Assembly (NCBI GenBank): GCA_963556195.1
Contig: OY744522.1
Location: 42,789,763-42,853,762 of the forward strand
DNA: 64,000 nucleotides
Source: Sepiola atlantica
Taxonomy: Eukaryota; Mollusca; Cephalopoda; Sepiida; Sepiolidae
Direction: 5' to 3'
Shown: one piece after another, positions 1-12,319 of the stretch
Layout: every line of letters begins with the position of its first letter
Numbering within the stretch: the stretch's first letter is position 1
The notes under the pieces: model-generated
Told to the model about the DNA's origin: nothing
The model's input: the letters and a program-made list of their open reading frames with translations, nothing else
The model's database searches: none
Program-made: the position numbers and the translations under genes

Positions 1-312
1 TTGTTTAAACTTATATGGAATGTTTAAAATAAATATTGTCCATATAACATTAGATTATTAATAGTTTAAAATGAAGGGTTTATAAGCTAGATACATTTAT
101 AAATATTGAGAAATCATCATTCATAATCAAACATGCTTTTTTATGGAAATTATTTATTTGATTCATGATTAATTTAAAAACTTTAGATATGGCCTTAAGG
201 GTTTTGTGATGCACATCTTTGAGGCAACAATAAAACGAGCGCCAACTGTTTATTTATGCATTTTAGTTATCCAATATAAGTTTGTTGTACTTTTTCTCTA
301 ATGTTATTATAA

Positions 313-1301
313 TTATTTACAAATAACAGTATTGTTTAGAATAATATTATCGATGTCACTATCACTTAATTTATTAGTATCTGAAACCTCACCTATTATT
401 CCTACTTCTAACAATAAGCGTTGTATATAATATCTTTTACACATAAAAGCTATATTATTTGCCGCCTTATCCATAGGGACTATTACAAACCTATTTTGAA
501 GCATTTTAAGGTCCATAATTATTTGTAAATTGCTAAGGAGGGGATACGTTTCTTTATGGTGTTTAAATTCTTTTAAACGTTCAACCTTTTTATTTACGAA
601 TCTAAGTACATTATTCTTCCATGTGTCAAATGTAGATTGTAATAATTTATGCTTTTTTTGCCATAGACGCGGTGAAATTATCTAACGCTTTACTTATTTC
701 CTTAACACATTTCGTATAATTCAAACATTTAGGTTCCCTATAGTTTGGGCCTTTACTAACGGAGTTTTCTTAATTTATAATTTTTAACTATCGCTAGATT
801 ACCGGTAATTATATGCCCTATGTCAGTATTACATAAAGGGAATGATTTACATTCACATTCTGGTATATTAATTTTATCATTATCATTTATATTTAAATTC
901 TCTACAGTTTCATTATAGTTAAAAACCTTATTCCGTATAGTTTGCACTAGTTTATATCTTACTATTGGATTCTGTTCCTCTATTTTAAGTGCATTAAGTA
1001 GTGACTGAATGATTTCTGGATTATTAAATACTTTAGGTAGATTTATATCATCAAATCCTTTTTTTTCATACAAGACTGCACAAACATTTAGAGATTTATT
1101 TTTTATACCCTCAACAGGTGGCTTGTATGATTTTGTATCAATTGTAACTATGATATACTCATACCATTGAGTAAGTTCTTCTTTCCTATATGTCACATCC
1201 GGGTGTAATACTATTTTAGATACTATGCTCTTCAATATCTTCTTCTTTGTTTGATTAAGAAGTTTTCTAATGTAATTAAAAGACTCTGAAATATTAGTCA
1301 T
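313..1301 (-). pseudogene. Penelope-like element reverse transcriptase, N-terminal part, decayed
   Basis: This is a broken open reading frame of a Penelope-like retroelement (PLE), whose enzyme copies element RNA into DNA at chromosomal ends. The upstream piece (1301-756) is 181 residues long and ends with a Cys-rich stretch followed by GHIITGNLAIV and LRKLR. After a frameshift, 755-722 reads KGPNYREP. A third piece, translated from about 660 down to 313, contains VIVPMDKAANNIAF. The order HIITG-x-L, then GP-x-YREP, then DKA-x-NN is, from family knowledge, the N-terminal hallmark of PLE proteins. The catalytic YxDD region and the GIY-YIG endonuclease are absent, so the copy is truncated at its 3' side and inactive. 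At least one frameshift is visible. Confidence 0.8.
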
Positions 1302-1665
1302 GATAATATCTTTAGTTTTTTAAAAGAATTTCTTCGCATGAAACGGCAGATTCTATATTGTTTCTATTTACATGGGTTCTATCCCCAGTACTGTAGCAAG
1401 ACATTTCTGAATATTATCGCCCTACAATTTCTAATTCGTCTTGTCACTTATTGTTTTTAAATTTCATATTTAGACATAATAATTGATAAATTACTCGAAT
1501 TGTCTTCATAATGTTATCTTCTTTATTTTGACGCATTTTAAGTATATTATTGTCAACCTGACCAAAACTATAATATCTATTATCTTTATATTTTTCAATA
1601 ATTTGTATTGAAAAAGACGATTTACTACAAATTTCTTTAAAATTGTTCATAACATATATATAAAT

Positions 1666-1671
<6 letters not shown>
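1302..1671 (-). other. probable 5' extension of the PLE relic, unrecognised reading frame
   Basis: A 75-codon frame (1671-1444) and a short frame around 1420-1325 lie directly upstream of the PLE relic on the same strand. They are AT-rich, carry no motif I recognise and are broken by stops. Position suggests N-terminal PLE sequence or its 5' untranslated region. Confidence 0.25.
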
Positions 1672-1705
<34 letters not shown>

Positions 1706-1756
1706 TAATAATAACATATATATCTATATCTAACTATCTATCTATCTATCTATCTA

Positions 1757-1800
<44 letters not shown>
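1668..1800. repeat. (TA)n and (TATC)n microsatellites
   Basis: Two TA runs flank a short AAT run and about seven TATC units (1730-1757). This is simple sequence with no gene content. Confidence 0.95.
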
Positions 1801-1805
<5 letters not shown>

Positions 1806-2575
1806 CAGTTTAACAATTGGGATAATTTAAGTAAAACTCCTCCAAGAGTAAATCGGCATAGTTGAAAGTAGGAATCGACCAAGAACCCCCACACATTTGA
1901 TGGCTTTGTACCTTATTTTATTTAAATGTATAATACATTTTTGAAAATAAATAATTCAAAGTGTAGTATCTTTTCAGTCGAAGAGGGAGAAGTTCTTTTT
2001 TACTGGGTCAATTGTAATTTCTGTCTCATCCAAAGTGTCCCTTGTTTGAGGATCTGAATATCCCCACATCAAAAAACCAACCTGGTGTCTCATTTCACCC
2101 TTGTTTGGAGGCAAGTTAATATGGACGTATGCATGCCTGCATAACGATTCAAGACATACGAGGTCTTGTTCTAACTGATAAGATGCAATGTTATCACCTC
2201 CTGCGTTCTAGATATTTTATTCCCGACTTTGACATTACTTCCCCAAACCTCTCCCTCTTTCGTGTTAAACCCCTCCTTCTTGCGTGCTTCCCCTAGCATC
2301 CCGGATCCTAAGGTTCCCTTGAAAACATATTCAAGATTTTTCTTTATTTCGCTTTTTTTTTTTAAGAACTCTAGTTGAAAAAATTTCTCACGCTTAATCC
2401 AAACTCCTAATCGTCACTGCCATAATCGCAAAATAACATAAAATATATGTAAAATAAAAAAAAACGACAAATAAAAGCGTCAGTACGCCCGGCTAGCTCG
2501 AACGTTGTCTGCCAACTGGGGCAACCACTGCCCGAGTCCCTCCTCTATAGACAATGGCGACCGTTGTTAAAGCAC
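1801..2575. other. no feature recognised
   Basis: AT-rich, apparently single-copy sequence. No reading frame or repeat that I can support. Confidence 0.5.
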
Positions 2576-2577
2576 AA

Positions 2578-2618
2578 ACGTTTATATATATATATACATA
2601 TACATACACCTAGACATG

Positions 2619-2692
<74 letters not shown>

Positions 2693-2708
2693 GTGAGAGA
2701 GAGAGATT

Positions 2709-2745
<37 letters not shown>

Positions 2746-2814
2746 GCATATATATGTATAACATTATATGTATAAATATTTATATATTTATAGTTATCTA
2801 TATTTATATATATG

Positions 2815-2872
<58 letters not shown>
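2578..2872. repeat. (TA)n microsatellite complex
   Basis: Long TA runs are interrupted by TG, TATTTA and a short (GA)n patch near 2696. Frames of 64 to 101 codons on both strands are Tyr-Ile translations of the repeat. Confidence 0.97.
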
Positions 2873-2874
<2 letters not shown>

Positions 2875-3053
2875 AGTTTGTGTGTATTGTGTATACCGTT
2901 GGCACGTTGATACACTACGAGGCATGCGGAAGTGATCTAACGATGTAACTTCTTATCAAGACACGGGATAAATGTTGGATAACTTTGAAATGGGGTATCA
3001 GGAGTGGGAATCGGTGGGACCCATACTAGGTCGAAAAGAGTCAGTGTGTATGT

Positions 3054-3712
3054 GTGTGAGAGAGAGAGAGACAGAGAGACAGACAGAGAGAGAGAGTGAG
3101 AGAGGGAGTGTCATTTAAAAAAGCGAAATGTTTATAAAGAAGGAAATATAAGAAGAAAGAGAATGGCTGAAATAAAGAGAAAGATATCAAACTGAAAAGA
3201 AAAAAGAGAGTTAGAGAGATCGGGTGAAGAAAAGTAACACGTACAAATAAGACAGAATACGAAGGTGAGAGGGGAAAAGAAAGAGAAATGGTGTATGAAA
3301 GAACTAGGGAACAAGGTAGATAGACAGCAAGAGAAAGAGAGAGAGAAAGGGAGTATAAATAATCCGAAAGTATGAGAAAGAGAGAAAATACCAGAGAGAG
3401 GGAGAAAGACAGAGAGAGGGAGAAGGAGACGCAGAGGGAGAAGGGGAGGGAGAGAGATAGAAAAAAAGAGAGAGACACGGCATGAATAATCCGAAAGCAT
3501 GAGAAAAAGAGAAAATGCCGGAGAGAGAGAGAGACAGACAAAGAGAGAGATAGAGAGAGAGAGAGGGGGATAAATAATCCGAAAGCACGAGAAAGAGGGA
3601 AAATGCCGGAGGGAGAGAGAGACAGATAGAAAAAGAGAGAGACGGCATAAATAATCCGAAAGCATGAGAAAGAGAGAAAATGCCGGAGAGAGAGACAGAA
3701 AGAATAAAAGCT

Positions 3713-3750
<38 letters not shown>

Positions 3751-4290
3751 GAAGAAGGAGAGAGAGAGAGCATGTATATTCTGAAAGAATGAGCAAAAGA
3801 GAAAATGCCAGAGAACGATAGATAGATAAAGAGAGAGGGAGAGAGAGAGAGAATGAGAGTGAGAGGGATAGAGAATGGTCCAAAATAAAGAGGAAGAAAG
3901 AGAGATAGAGGTCCAGAGAGTGAAACAGAATTTAAAACGAAATAGATAGAGACAAATAGAGAGAAAAATATATAGAAAGCTAGTTAAGAGATGAAAGAAA
4001 TAGAGACTAATATAGAAAGAAAGATAGATATATAGAGAGAAAGTGAACGAGAGAAAGAAAGAAAGAGAGAGAGAGGGAGAGAGAGAGAGAATAAGTGAAT
4101 TAAATGTACAACCAGAGAAAGAGAGAACGAAAGATCTTGAGTGGAACAGAAAGCCAGAGAATGGGTAAGAGTCGAAACGCGAGCGTGAAAGAAACAGTAA
4201 ACGAGCGAGCGAGAAAGAAAGATACAAAGGAACACAGATACAGAAAAGGGGAGATGAAGAGAAAATCGGAAAGAGAAAGAGGGAGAGGGT
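3054..4290. repeat. (GA)n purine-rich tract with a repeated internal core
   Basis: About 1.24 kb of strongly strand-asymmetric AG-rich sequence (GA, GAAA, GATA). Five copies of a roughly 43-bp core, reading about AATAATCCGAAAGCATGAGA and ending AAAATGCCGG, occur near 3356, 3483, 3571, 3648 and 3773. They are 77 to 127 bp apart, with AG spacers of variable length. Ser/Leu-rich minus-strand frames up to 307 codons are translations of CT-rich repeat and not proteins. Confidence 0.92.
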
Positions 4291-5584
4291 GATGAAACAG
4301 CAAAATGTATACCGACTTAAAAATACTCACCCCCAAAATATATTTCCCAACTACAGGTGCCCTATAATATAGCAACTACAGTATAGCAAGGGCATTTGTC
4401 TCAAGCTTTTTATACGAACATATGTAATTCTTAGAGATGGAAAACACTTGTCGATTGCACAAGCATCGTGAAAACAAAATAACAATAAAAATGTTAGTTG
4501 AAATGTTCAATTTTCATCCGTGAACAACTACTTAGTAAAATATATTCATAAATCGTAGAATGCGTGGATAAATACTTAATGTTGGTCATAATCTAAATGT
4601 CCTGTTTTTCTTTGTGAGAAAGTCTGTAATATCTTTCTTTTTAATTACATTTTTAGATAATTAATTAATTTATAAATTAATTAAGTAATTGATTTTTAAT
4701 GTATCATAAATTTACATATCATTGTATAATAAACAAAGAGAAGAGTCAATGTAATAACTGAACGAGATATTACCAACGTGCTGATTGAGAATCTCTCAGA
4801 GATCTCATCAGATCTGCACAATGGAGTAAGACTTGTTCTCCCCTTGCCGGCAACCCGCTGTATAAGAAAACTGAATCAGTCAAAGCAGATTATCAATAGG
4901 ATACCTCACTCTCCCCAATGCTTCACTTCGACCTGTGTAGCTGCTCTGCGTATAAGCAGCAATCATTCCTCCCTTTTTTAACCGCCATAAGTCAGCTAAA
5001 AATAGGCAAAACGTTTATGTATCAAGAAACTACTGTAGCGTGTAAAAGCCGTACCTAAGAGTCGGTATACTGAGATGATTGGAAAACTATCGAGTCACAG
5101 AAATTATAGAACTCGTGATTTCTAGAAAATTTATAATAGTATTGTGAACAATGGTCAATCAACAATTTCCCCGCTAACCAGCCACTATGATTTCGCTTGC
5201 ACGGCAACGGATAATACTGACCTGCTTACACGGCAGTTGGCTTTAAACTCAACTTTGCAAAAAACACTATCTCCCTAATTTTTCACTAAGGACAGAAGCA
5301 AGTTTTAAATGCATATAATGTTATACATATATGTGTTATATACAATTGAGAAATTGACTTGGGTTCAATTGTGGATTGGTGTACGAAATAGCCTGTTTCT
5401 TTAATCCTGGTAAGACTCAGGAAGAAAAGCCCGTGACATTCAATCGTAAGCGTGCGTCTTTTCTTCCTGAGAGTTCAATGGATGGCTCTGAAACGTTTTG
5501 GTCTTTCTTTCTCATCAAATGTTTGTTTGCATTCATGCATTAGATCCGTTGCTCTTTCTGCTTCTCGTAAAGTCGGTTTTCTCT
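4291..5584. other. no gene recognised
   Basis: AT-rich sequence with a TTAATTAA-rich patch near 4655-4695. A 67-codon frame (4778-4981, plus) has mixed composition, but it has no recognisable domain and no convincing splice or promoter context. Confidence 0.45.
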
Positions 5585-6135
5585 ATTGCTCTAAATCAAT
5601 ATGTAATCTACCGAATAGTGTTGATCAACCCAATTGTTTATAATGAAATATGTGATCTACCAATAATTTTGATCTATCTAAAATAATTTTGATCTATCTA
5701 AAGATTTCTAATTCAATCGGTTATCTACCGAATGGTTTTAGTCTACCCAATTTTTTCCAATCTAATATGTGATTTATCGAATGGTTTTGATCTCCCCAAT
5801 GGTTTCTAATCCAATATATGATATACCGAATTGTTTTGATCTACCTAATTGTTACTGATCCAATATGGTATCTATCGAATGGTGTTTATCTCCTTAATAG
5901 TTTCTAATCCAATATGTGATCTACCGAATTGTGTTAATCTACCCAATTGTTTCTAATCATATATATGATCTACCGAATGGTTTTCATCAACCCAATATTT
6001 GATCTACTGAATGGTTTTGATGTACGCAATGGTTTCTAATCCAATATATAATCAACAGAATAGTTTTTATCTACCCAATGGTTTATAATTTAATACATGA
6101 TCTACCGAATGGTTTTGATTTGCCCAATTTTTTAA
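5585..6135. repeat. 49-bp degenerate minisatellite
   Basis: About ten to eleven diverged units of about 49 bp. Each has the form GATCTACCGAATGGTTTTGA, then TCTACCCAATGGTTTCTAAT, then CCAATATGT. One inner stretch is duplicated (TAAAATAATTTTGATCTATC region, 5676-5700). Homogeneity is low, so the array looks old. Confidence 0.9.
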
Positions 6136-6245
6136 ATTTAATTTTAGATTTTTCTTTAATGTACCTCTCAAACTTAAGGGATACAAAGAAATAAAACTCC
6201 AGAGAATCTTACTTGGTGTCAAATTACTATAAATAAAATTTACTT

Positions 6246-6410
6246 CAAATCTTAAATATTAGAATGTTGGTACTTATGCAGATTAGGACCCAAACTTACC
6301 CTAACCTTTACGCAAACCCCAACCCTAACCCCAACCCTAACCGACGCAAAGTTGGTTGTAGCTTGGGTTTTAATCTGCATGAGTACCGATTTCTCAAATA
6401 TGAAGATTTG
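6246..6410. mobile_element. fold-back element with telomere-like CCCTAA core
   Basis: Two arms of about 50 bp (6246-6296 and 6361-6410) are inverted repeats at roughly 80% identity by eye. Both contain GGTACT.ATGCAGATTA, and the outer 8 bases CAAATCTT/AAGATTTG match exactly. The 64-bp core holds several CCCTAA/CCCCAA units. The architecture matches the larger element at 8271-8790. It has no coding capacity; if mobile, it depended on another element's enzyme. Confidence 0.75.
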
Positions 6411-7700
6411 CCCATATAATACCCCATAAATGCCGTTTTTAAATATTTAAAGCAACCCTGGAAATTAGGGGTCGTTCATTAGTTGATTACTTATACCTAT
6501 TGTTAAAAGTTCGCATGAAATCGGAGGTATCCCTATTTTCACGACTGACTTCAACGATCTCTTTGCTCCCCTATTGCATGAAACTAAATCAAACTAAATA
6601 TAGCACACATTAACCACATTTACAGTTAGCATGTGCTTTCCAAAATTCATAAGAATAGGTGTAAACTTAGTACCTACAAATGTATAAACATATGCACATA
6701 CCTATTTTTATAAATAGACATAAACTTAATCAAGGATATATAGTGTGTATTGCTATGCTACTTGTTTCTCTATTGTCATTACTTTTTGGTTACGTACAAG
6801 ACGTTCCATCCACAAAGACAAATATCTAATGCATTTTATATTTTATAAGCTATATTTGACAAACTCATCAAATATATTGCGTATGCAATATAAAAAGCAA
6901 CCACGCGTATATAAACATGATAGGATGATGATGATGCTTTACATACTATACAAGAATATCAATTGTAAACACTCGAAAACATACGCAGTATACACAACTA
7001 TTCGAGGTGTAACCGTTGGAACAACAATCAAATGTATACATACTAAATATTTACTTGCGAACGCACAGGAGACAATAGGCATGAGCTGTTGAAATCATAT
7101 ACACTAAACGCAAAGACATTAATTACGAACAAGACGAGGAGATGCAAGTCGATTGAGGATAGATAGAGCGACGGAACACAAAACTATTGAGACTTGAGAA
7201 ATGAATATTCGGAGCGAAGATAAAGAAAATTTATTTTCGCCAAAAAGATAATCCAAATTTGATTTTCAGCACATTAAGAAATGAGGAGTAGACGAATGTC
7301 GCCCTTCCCCTTCTGTCTCTTTCTCTCTTTCTTTCTTATATTCGAGTAGCAATCGTAATTAACGCCAACGGCGAGGGAACTAATAAATGTTTGCGATGAA
7401 AAGCGCGGGTAATTTTTCCCAATGAATTACACCGGTGAATAACGTGAGCGCTATTCGACTAGTAATTACCAAGTCACAGCAACGAAAAAAAGCAATGGCG
7501 GATGTAGGGGGTGTAATTCTGTACTTTACTCTATCAAACTGCAAGAATAAATAGAACAGAAATTCAACAAATTAAGTGTTTCGGGAAGAAAGAAGGGCAT
7601 GGACACACCTACGTTAACAGTGACATTGTACAACCAAATAGGCGCTATTTTGTTTCCCTCGTCGCGCAGAACCAAAGAGAGTGAGTATTTATTTATCTGC
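6411..7700. other. no gene recognised
   Basis: AT-rich sequence. A 115-codon frame (6745-7092, plus) contains no domain I recognise and has AT-driven composition. A short CT-rich tract lies near 7305-7340. Confidence 0.45.
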
Positions 7701-7704
7701 TCTG

Positions 7705-8058
7705 CAGGAGGTTAGACACAAGGCCAGTTTTATCTTACTCCCACAAGGTAAGATGTGACCCAAGGTCGCGTCGGGAAAGTGGGACTTAAAAAGTCAGCGT
7801 CCGAGAAGGTGAACACTCTGGCCATTAAAAATTGCCTGGGCAGCCCTGTCGGCATTCCCCGGTAGGGGCGCCCCAGGCAGTAAGCAATAAACTTACTCGT
7901 CCCCAAAAAGGGGAGGCAAAGCCTGGGAGGGTGGACCTCCTAGAACTGCACAGGACAAAACCATAGACCGGCGGAATCAAGCACCGAAGGCCAAGACGAT
8001 ACCAGTCTATGGGGTGCAGTATCCATCGGAACAGATACTACACTTTGATCTTGGATCG
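7705..8058 (+). mobile_element. dispersed GC-rich repeat family, fullest copy
   Basis: This GC-rich segment starts near GGAGGTTAGACACAAGG, passes through GTCGGCATTCCCCGGTAGGG and a CTCCCC..GGGGAG-type stem, and ends near GATACTACACTTTGATCTTG. Diverged copies occur at 35682-35940, 39812-40035 and 49085-49310 on this strand, with two minus-strand pieces near 62.0-62.15 and 62.63-62.79 kb. It stands out in GC content against its surroundings. It has no open frame, so it is a non-autonomous element of unknown origin, possibly the structured tail of a LINE. Confidence 0.7.
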
Positions 8059-8270
8059 TCTCACTATAATATGTCACTTCCGAACTGCGACTTCCTGTGT
8101 TCTGCGTTACTTCCATTGCTCTCCTATATTTTTTCGCAACCTACTTATCTCACGTTGACTATTGTTAGACTGTGTTTTGCTACTTATTATTCTCTCATTT
8201 ATTCTTACGATATTATTTCCATCCAATGAAATAAAAATGTCGATGATTTCTTAAATTAATTCAGCCATAA

Positions 8271-8615
8271 GAAAATCCGGTGCTTCTATAATAAAAAGCC
8301 GAAAAAAAGCGTTTCTTGTCTTTTAGTGTTGGAGAGCTAAATAAGGGGCAGGTAACTCTTACAACGAATTTTAAACACGATTTTCCATGAGATGCGACTT
8401 GTGCAATCAGTAATCAAAACTGATGGCTTTAATTGGCGTTGCACATGTGGCTACTGTGCAAGGATAACGTCAATTAGACATAAAAGGGTCAGGGTTAGAG
8501 TTAGGGTTAGGGTTTAGGGTTAGGTTTAGTGTTTATGGTAAGGGTTAGGGTTTAGGGTTAGGGGTTAGGGTTTAGGGTTAGGGTTAGGGTTTAGGGTTAG
8601 GTTTAGTGTTTATGG

Positions 8616-8669
<54 letters not shown>

Positions 8670-8790
8670 AAAAATATTGTTCGAAAGCTAGAGCTGTTGT
8701 GAAGAGTTACCTGCCCCTTATTTACCTCTCCAACACTAAAAGACAAGAAAAACTTGTTTTCGGCTTTTTATTATAAAAGCACCGAAAATC
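8271..8790. mobile_element. fold-back element with degenerate TTAGGG/TTTAGGG core
   Basis: Inverted arms of about 90 bp (8271-8360 and 8702-8790) match almost throughout, including TTGTCTTTTAGTGTTGGAGA and AAATAAGGGGCAGGTAACTC. Between them lie about 110 bp of unique sequence and about 185 bp (8487-8670) of TTAGGG units mixed with TTTAGGG, TTAGGGG and a TTTATGG variant. GTTTAGTGTTTATGG occurs twice, 77 bp apart, giving a small higher-order repeat. It has no coding capacity. It resembles MITE-type fold-backs with internal tandem repeats. Confidence 0.85.
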
Positions 8791-10610
8791 CTATTGTTAT
8801 TTGCTAAATATTCTCAATATGAGTTTGAATACTCCGTTAGTTATAAATTCTTCGAATAACGGTCTGGTTCGTTAGCGAACAAACAATTTTAATCTAGAAT
8901 CATATTTTAATTACTACATTGTAGATACCAGCCCTCTTTATATCTGTGTCTGTTATTAATTGCCACATACTGTTTGGATATTAGATTCTTCAGAAAGGTT
9001 GGCGCCATGGTAAGGCTTGGTTCATGTCTGATGATGAATATGATGGTGATAATATCCGATCGTCTAGAAGCGGTGTGATTCTTTCAGGCAGCAATATTTG
9101 ACTAGGACTGCATGCTTGTCAACCTAAGATATAAGCTTTCAATAGACACCGTCATCTTTTGTACGGTTAACATGTTTATTATATTTATGGAAACGAAAAC
9201 AGTGAACTGTTTTAATTATCCTAATTCTCCACTCCGATTAGGATGTGAAAAGGGTGTGCACCTCGGGCAAAACATAGCAGAAAAGAGGAAAGAAGGAAAG
9301 CGCTAGAGACACCACTGTTGTTCTGGCTCTGACGTCACTTCCCTCGGCTCTGTTGTGTACGGAGAGGTTGGTAGCCACACTTAGTTGTAGTAGGAGTCGT
9401 AACCAACAGAATCCTCACTGTTTTAGTTTAGATTGTTTAGATTGGAGTGAAAGTGATGAACTGTCTACATCATCTATTATACAACAAAATCCCAGCAGGA
9501 TTGATTGTACACTGTCGGCTGTACATCTGTGACACGTTCGTAAGCCTGGGAACATCTAATATTTACTGCTTTCTTGCTCAGTTGACCCAGTTCCTCAAGT
9601 CATCAAAAACTAGCGATCTAATTATATATCTTAAGATCCCATTTTGACACCGTTCTTTTTGTTACTACATTAAAGGTCATTCGCCCATTTTATCCAACGA
9701 TCGACTAAATCCAACGTCAAATCAACATTTATTCAGAGCACAGATTGATACATCCACGATATCAATCATGTCATAATGGGGATCAAGATTTCAGTTTGTT
9801 TATATTTGGTTGTTAGGTTTTATAGCATGTAGACCATCGTTGTGTAATTTTATACCGAAACCGTACATATCGTATTTTTACGATTGTTTTGTAGATTTAT
9901 TTGTTTAAAATGAATATATTTTGCAAACAAACAGTTCGTAACCAATAGTTTCTATGTAAGCCATAGTACCTGACCAGCACTACCAATCCGGATCGGAATA
10001 AACCCAGGAGGTATGGCCACATAGTGGTAACTCTACACCCCCCCAAACTCCCAAATTTGGGGCCGTATTACTGGAGGCATTTTAAGGGCATATTTTTTGT
10101 ACTGATGGGTTACCGTTTATCAAGGCACGAGGGTCAATCTTGGATAAGTGTTAAAGGGATGGTTGACTGGACAATAATCACCGTCACGAGAGAATTTGAA
10201 ACGATGAATGAATGAGAGGAGATTACTTAGAGGACTTGATTTTCCAAGAGGACGGCTCGATAAGTGTTTGCTTACATTGGACTGGAAACCGACCATGTTG
10301 TTGTCGGTTCGGAAGCAGACTCGTGGTTTCTTGTTCAACAGTTTTGTTCATAGAAATTCTGTTTGGGTTTTGCATCCAGGAACTTCAGAATTAAATAACT
10401 TAGAAATAATATACAACACAAAAAGTGATGATACTTATTGTTATATCGTGTCACTACGGTTTTACTTAGCGATAACACTACCTACTAACGTATCTTAGTA
10501 TATCTTCATAGTTAGAAATTACACGAGTAAATTTAATCTCGCTAGATGAAGATTTTTAATAAGTGGATATGAAACAATTCAATTTCTATATTTTAGCTGG
10601 GTCTTCGCAT
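8791..10610. other. no gene recognised
   Basis: Reading frames of 60 to 96 codons (for example 9447-9647, 10208-10498) show no domain I recognise. A 40-bp patch near 9975-10015 resembles 54261-54302, so at least part is likely an old dispersed repeat. Confidence 0.4.
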
Positions 10611-10614
10611 CTCT

Positions 10615-11580
10615 GTGAGAGGCTTTGACGGTCGGTTTATCACGTGATCAGTCACGCTTAAGTTTGTAACATGATATCTGTTGGTCTGTAACGCTATCGT
10701 TTCAGATATCATGTCCGTTGGTCTGTCAGCTGCAGTTTGAAATACAATGTATGTTGGTATGTCACGCTTCAATTTGAAAGCATGTCCGTTGGTGTGTAAC
10801 GCTTCAGTTCGAAATATCATTTCTGTTGATCTGGCATGCTCTAGTTTAAACTATAATTTAAGTTGATTTGTCACGCTTCAGTTTAAAATGTCTGTTTGTC
10901 TTTCACAATTCATTTTAAACTATCAGATCTGTGTATCGAGCACGATTTAGTTTGAACTATCATGTTCCTTAATCTGTCATACTTCAGTTTAGAATATCAT
11001 GTATGTTTGTCTGTCACTCTTCCGTTTGAAATATCATATCCGTTGGTATGTCAAACTTAAGTTTGAACTATCGTGTCCGTTCGTCAGTAACGCTTGAGGT
11101 TTAAATATCATGTTTGTGTGTCTGTCATGCTTGAGTTTGAAATATCATGTAAGTTGGTATGTAGCATTTTAGTTTTAAAAATAATGTCCGTTTAACTGCC
11201 ACGCTTTAATTTGAAATATTAATGTAATCAATAAAAGGTCCTGCACGTATGTCGTCGGTCTGATATGACTAAGTTTCAAATAGCATTTTCGATGGTTAGT
11301 TATGCTTAGATCTGAAATAGAATTTCGTTTACCTGTCACGTTTAAGTTGAATATTTTATTCCATCTCGAAACCCCACAAATTAAATGTACGCATTTAATT
11401 CCGGAGGAGTCCAACAAGCATATCTGTATGAAGCTATGACTGTCTTTTGTTCCGTTATGCTGAATTTATAAATAAGATGTTCGTTGGTAAGTCACGCTCA
11501 AGTTTTAAATAGCATTTTTGTCACGTAGGTCTGTCACGCTTAAGTTTCAACTATAATATTCGGTGATTTGTCAGAATAAA
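10615..11580. repeat. 37-bp satellite, old diverged block
   Basis: About 25 diverged units of the form GTCACGCTTCAGTTTGAAAT, then ATCATGTCCGTTGGTCT. Spacing is irregular and substitutions are many. The same family resumes at 12320, so this is one array in two blocks. Confidence 0.88.
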
Positions 11581-12319
11581 TTTGAAAAAAGAACTCTATT
11601 GTAGGTTTTACAGCTAACATTACATCGACGCAGAGTTCACACGGGTTAAACGACGTTGATTTAGGTCAGTGCTTAGATGAGTGATTATTTGGGAAGACGA
11701 GGTGCTGTATGTACAAAAATGGAGTACGGTTTCTGCACCTGGGAGGTGTCTCTCCGAACATTGTTTTTTTTTACTTTGGCATAGTACCAACCAAACATCG
11801 GACCCTCGTGGGGAGTAATCTATTTTATTCTGTACAGCCCCTGGTTCCTTTTTGTAAAACATTCAAAGCAAAAACTACTCATTCTACTACAACTGCAAAG
11901 AACTTTCATTTATACATTAAACGGAATGTTCACCAAAGGACTTTTCAATCTGTAGAACATATTACCACGGGATTGTTTTCCTGCTGACTATAACGTTGAC
12001 GTCGTCTTTAAATCCAAAATCCACAATTACTGGTCTTAAACCGTCTTCATAAGTATTCAAAATTTTTTAATTTTATTCATCAGTTTCAATTTTCTCATAT
12101 TTTTTCTCCATTTCACCTGACAATCAAACCATTGCATTAAACCTTATCCTCGACTGGCTTTTGGCGTTGATAAGTGATCTCCTTAACAAAAAGAAAAAAT
12201 ATATTTTCGAAATGGTTATTAATCTACAAATAAATCCTATACAAAAACATGTTTGATTTCGGCATGATATGATTTAACGATGGTTGGCATGCCGTAAAAC
12301 ACGATATATTTTTCGTGTT
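11581..12319. other. non-satellite segment splitting the 37-bp satellite
   Basis: About 740 bp unrelated to the flanking satellite. It has overlapping frames of 80 (minus, 11862-11620) and 92 codons (plus, 11709-11987), neither recognisable. I see no terminal repeats that would mark it as an insertion. Confidence 0.5.

Noticed and set aside
3041..4375. Several Ser/Leu-rich minus-strand frames up to 307 codons, possibly membrane proteins
   Set aside because: They are translations of the CT-rich complement of the (GA)n tract. Composition follows the repeat, and overlapping frames are all open.
6745..7092. 115-codon frame as a host gene
   Set aside because: It has no recognisable domain, AT-driven composition, and no splice, promoter or repeat-copy evidence.
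8487..8670. TTAGGG repeats taken as a chromosome end or fusion point
   Set aside because: They are degenerate, short, and enclosed by inverted arms of a fold-back element with ordinary sequence on both sides.
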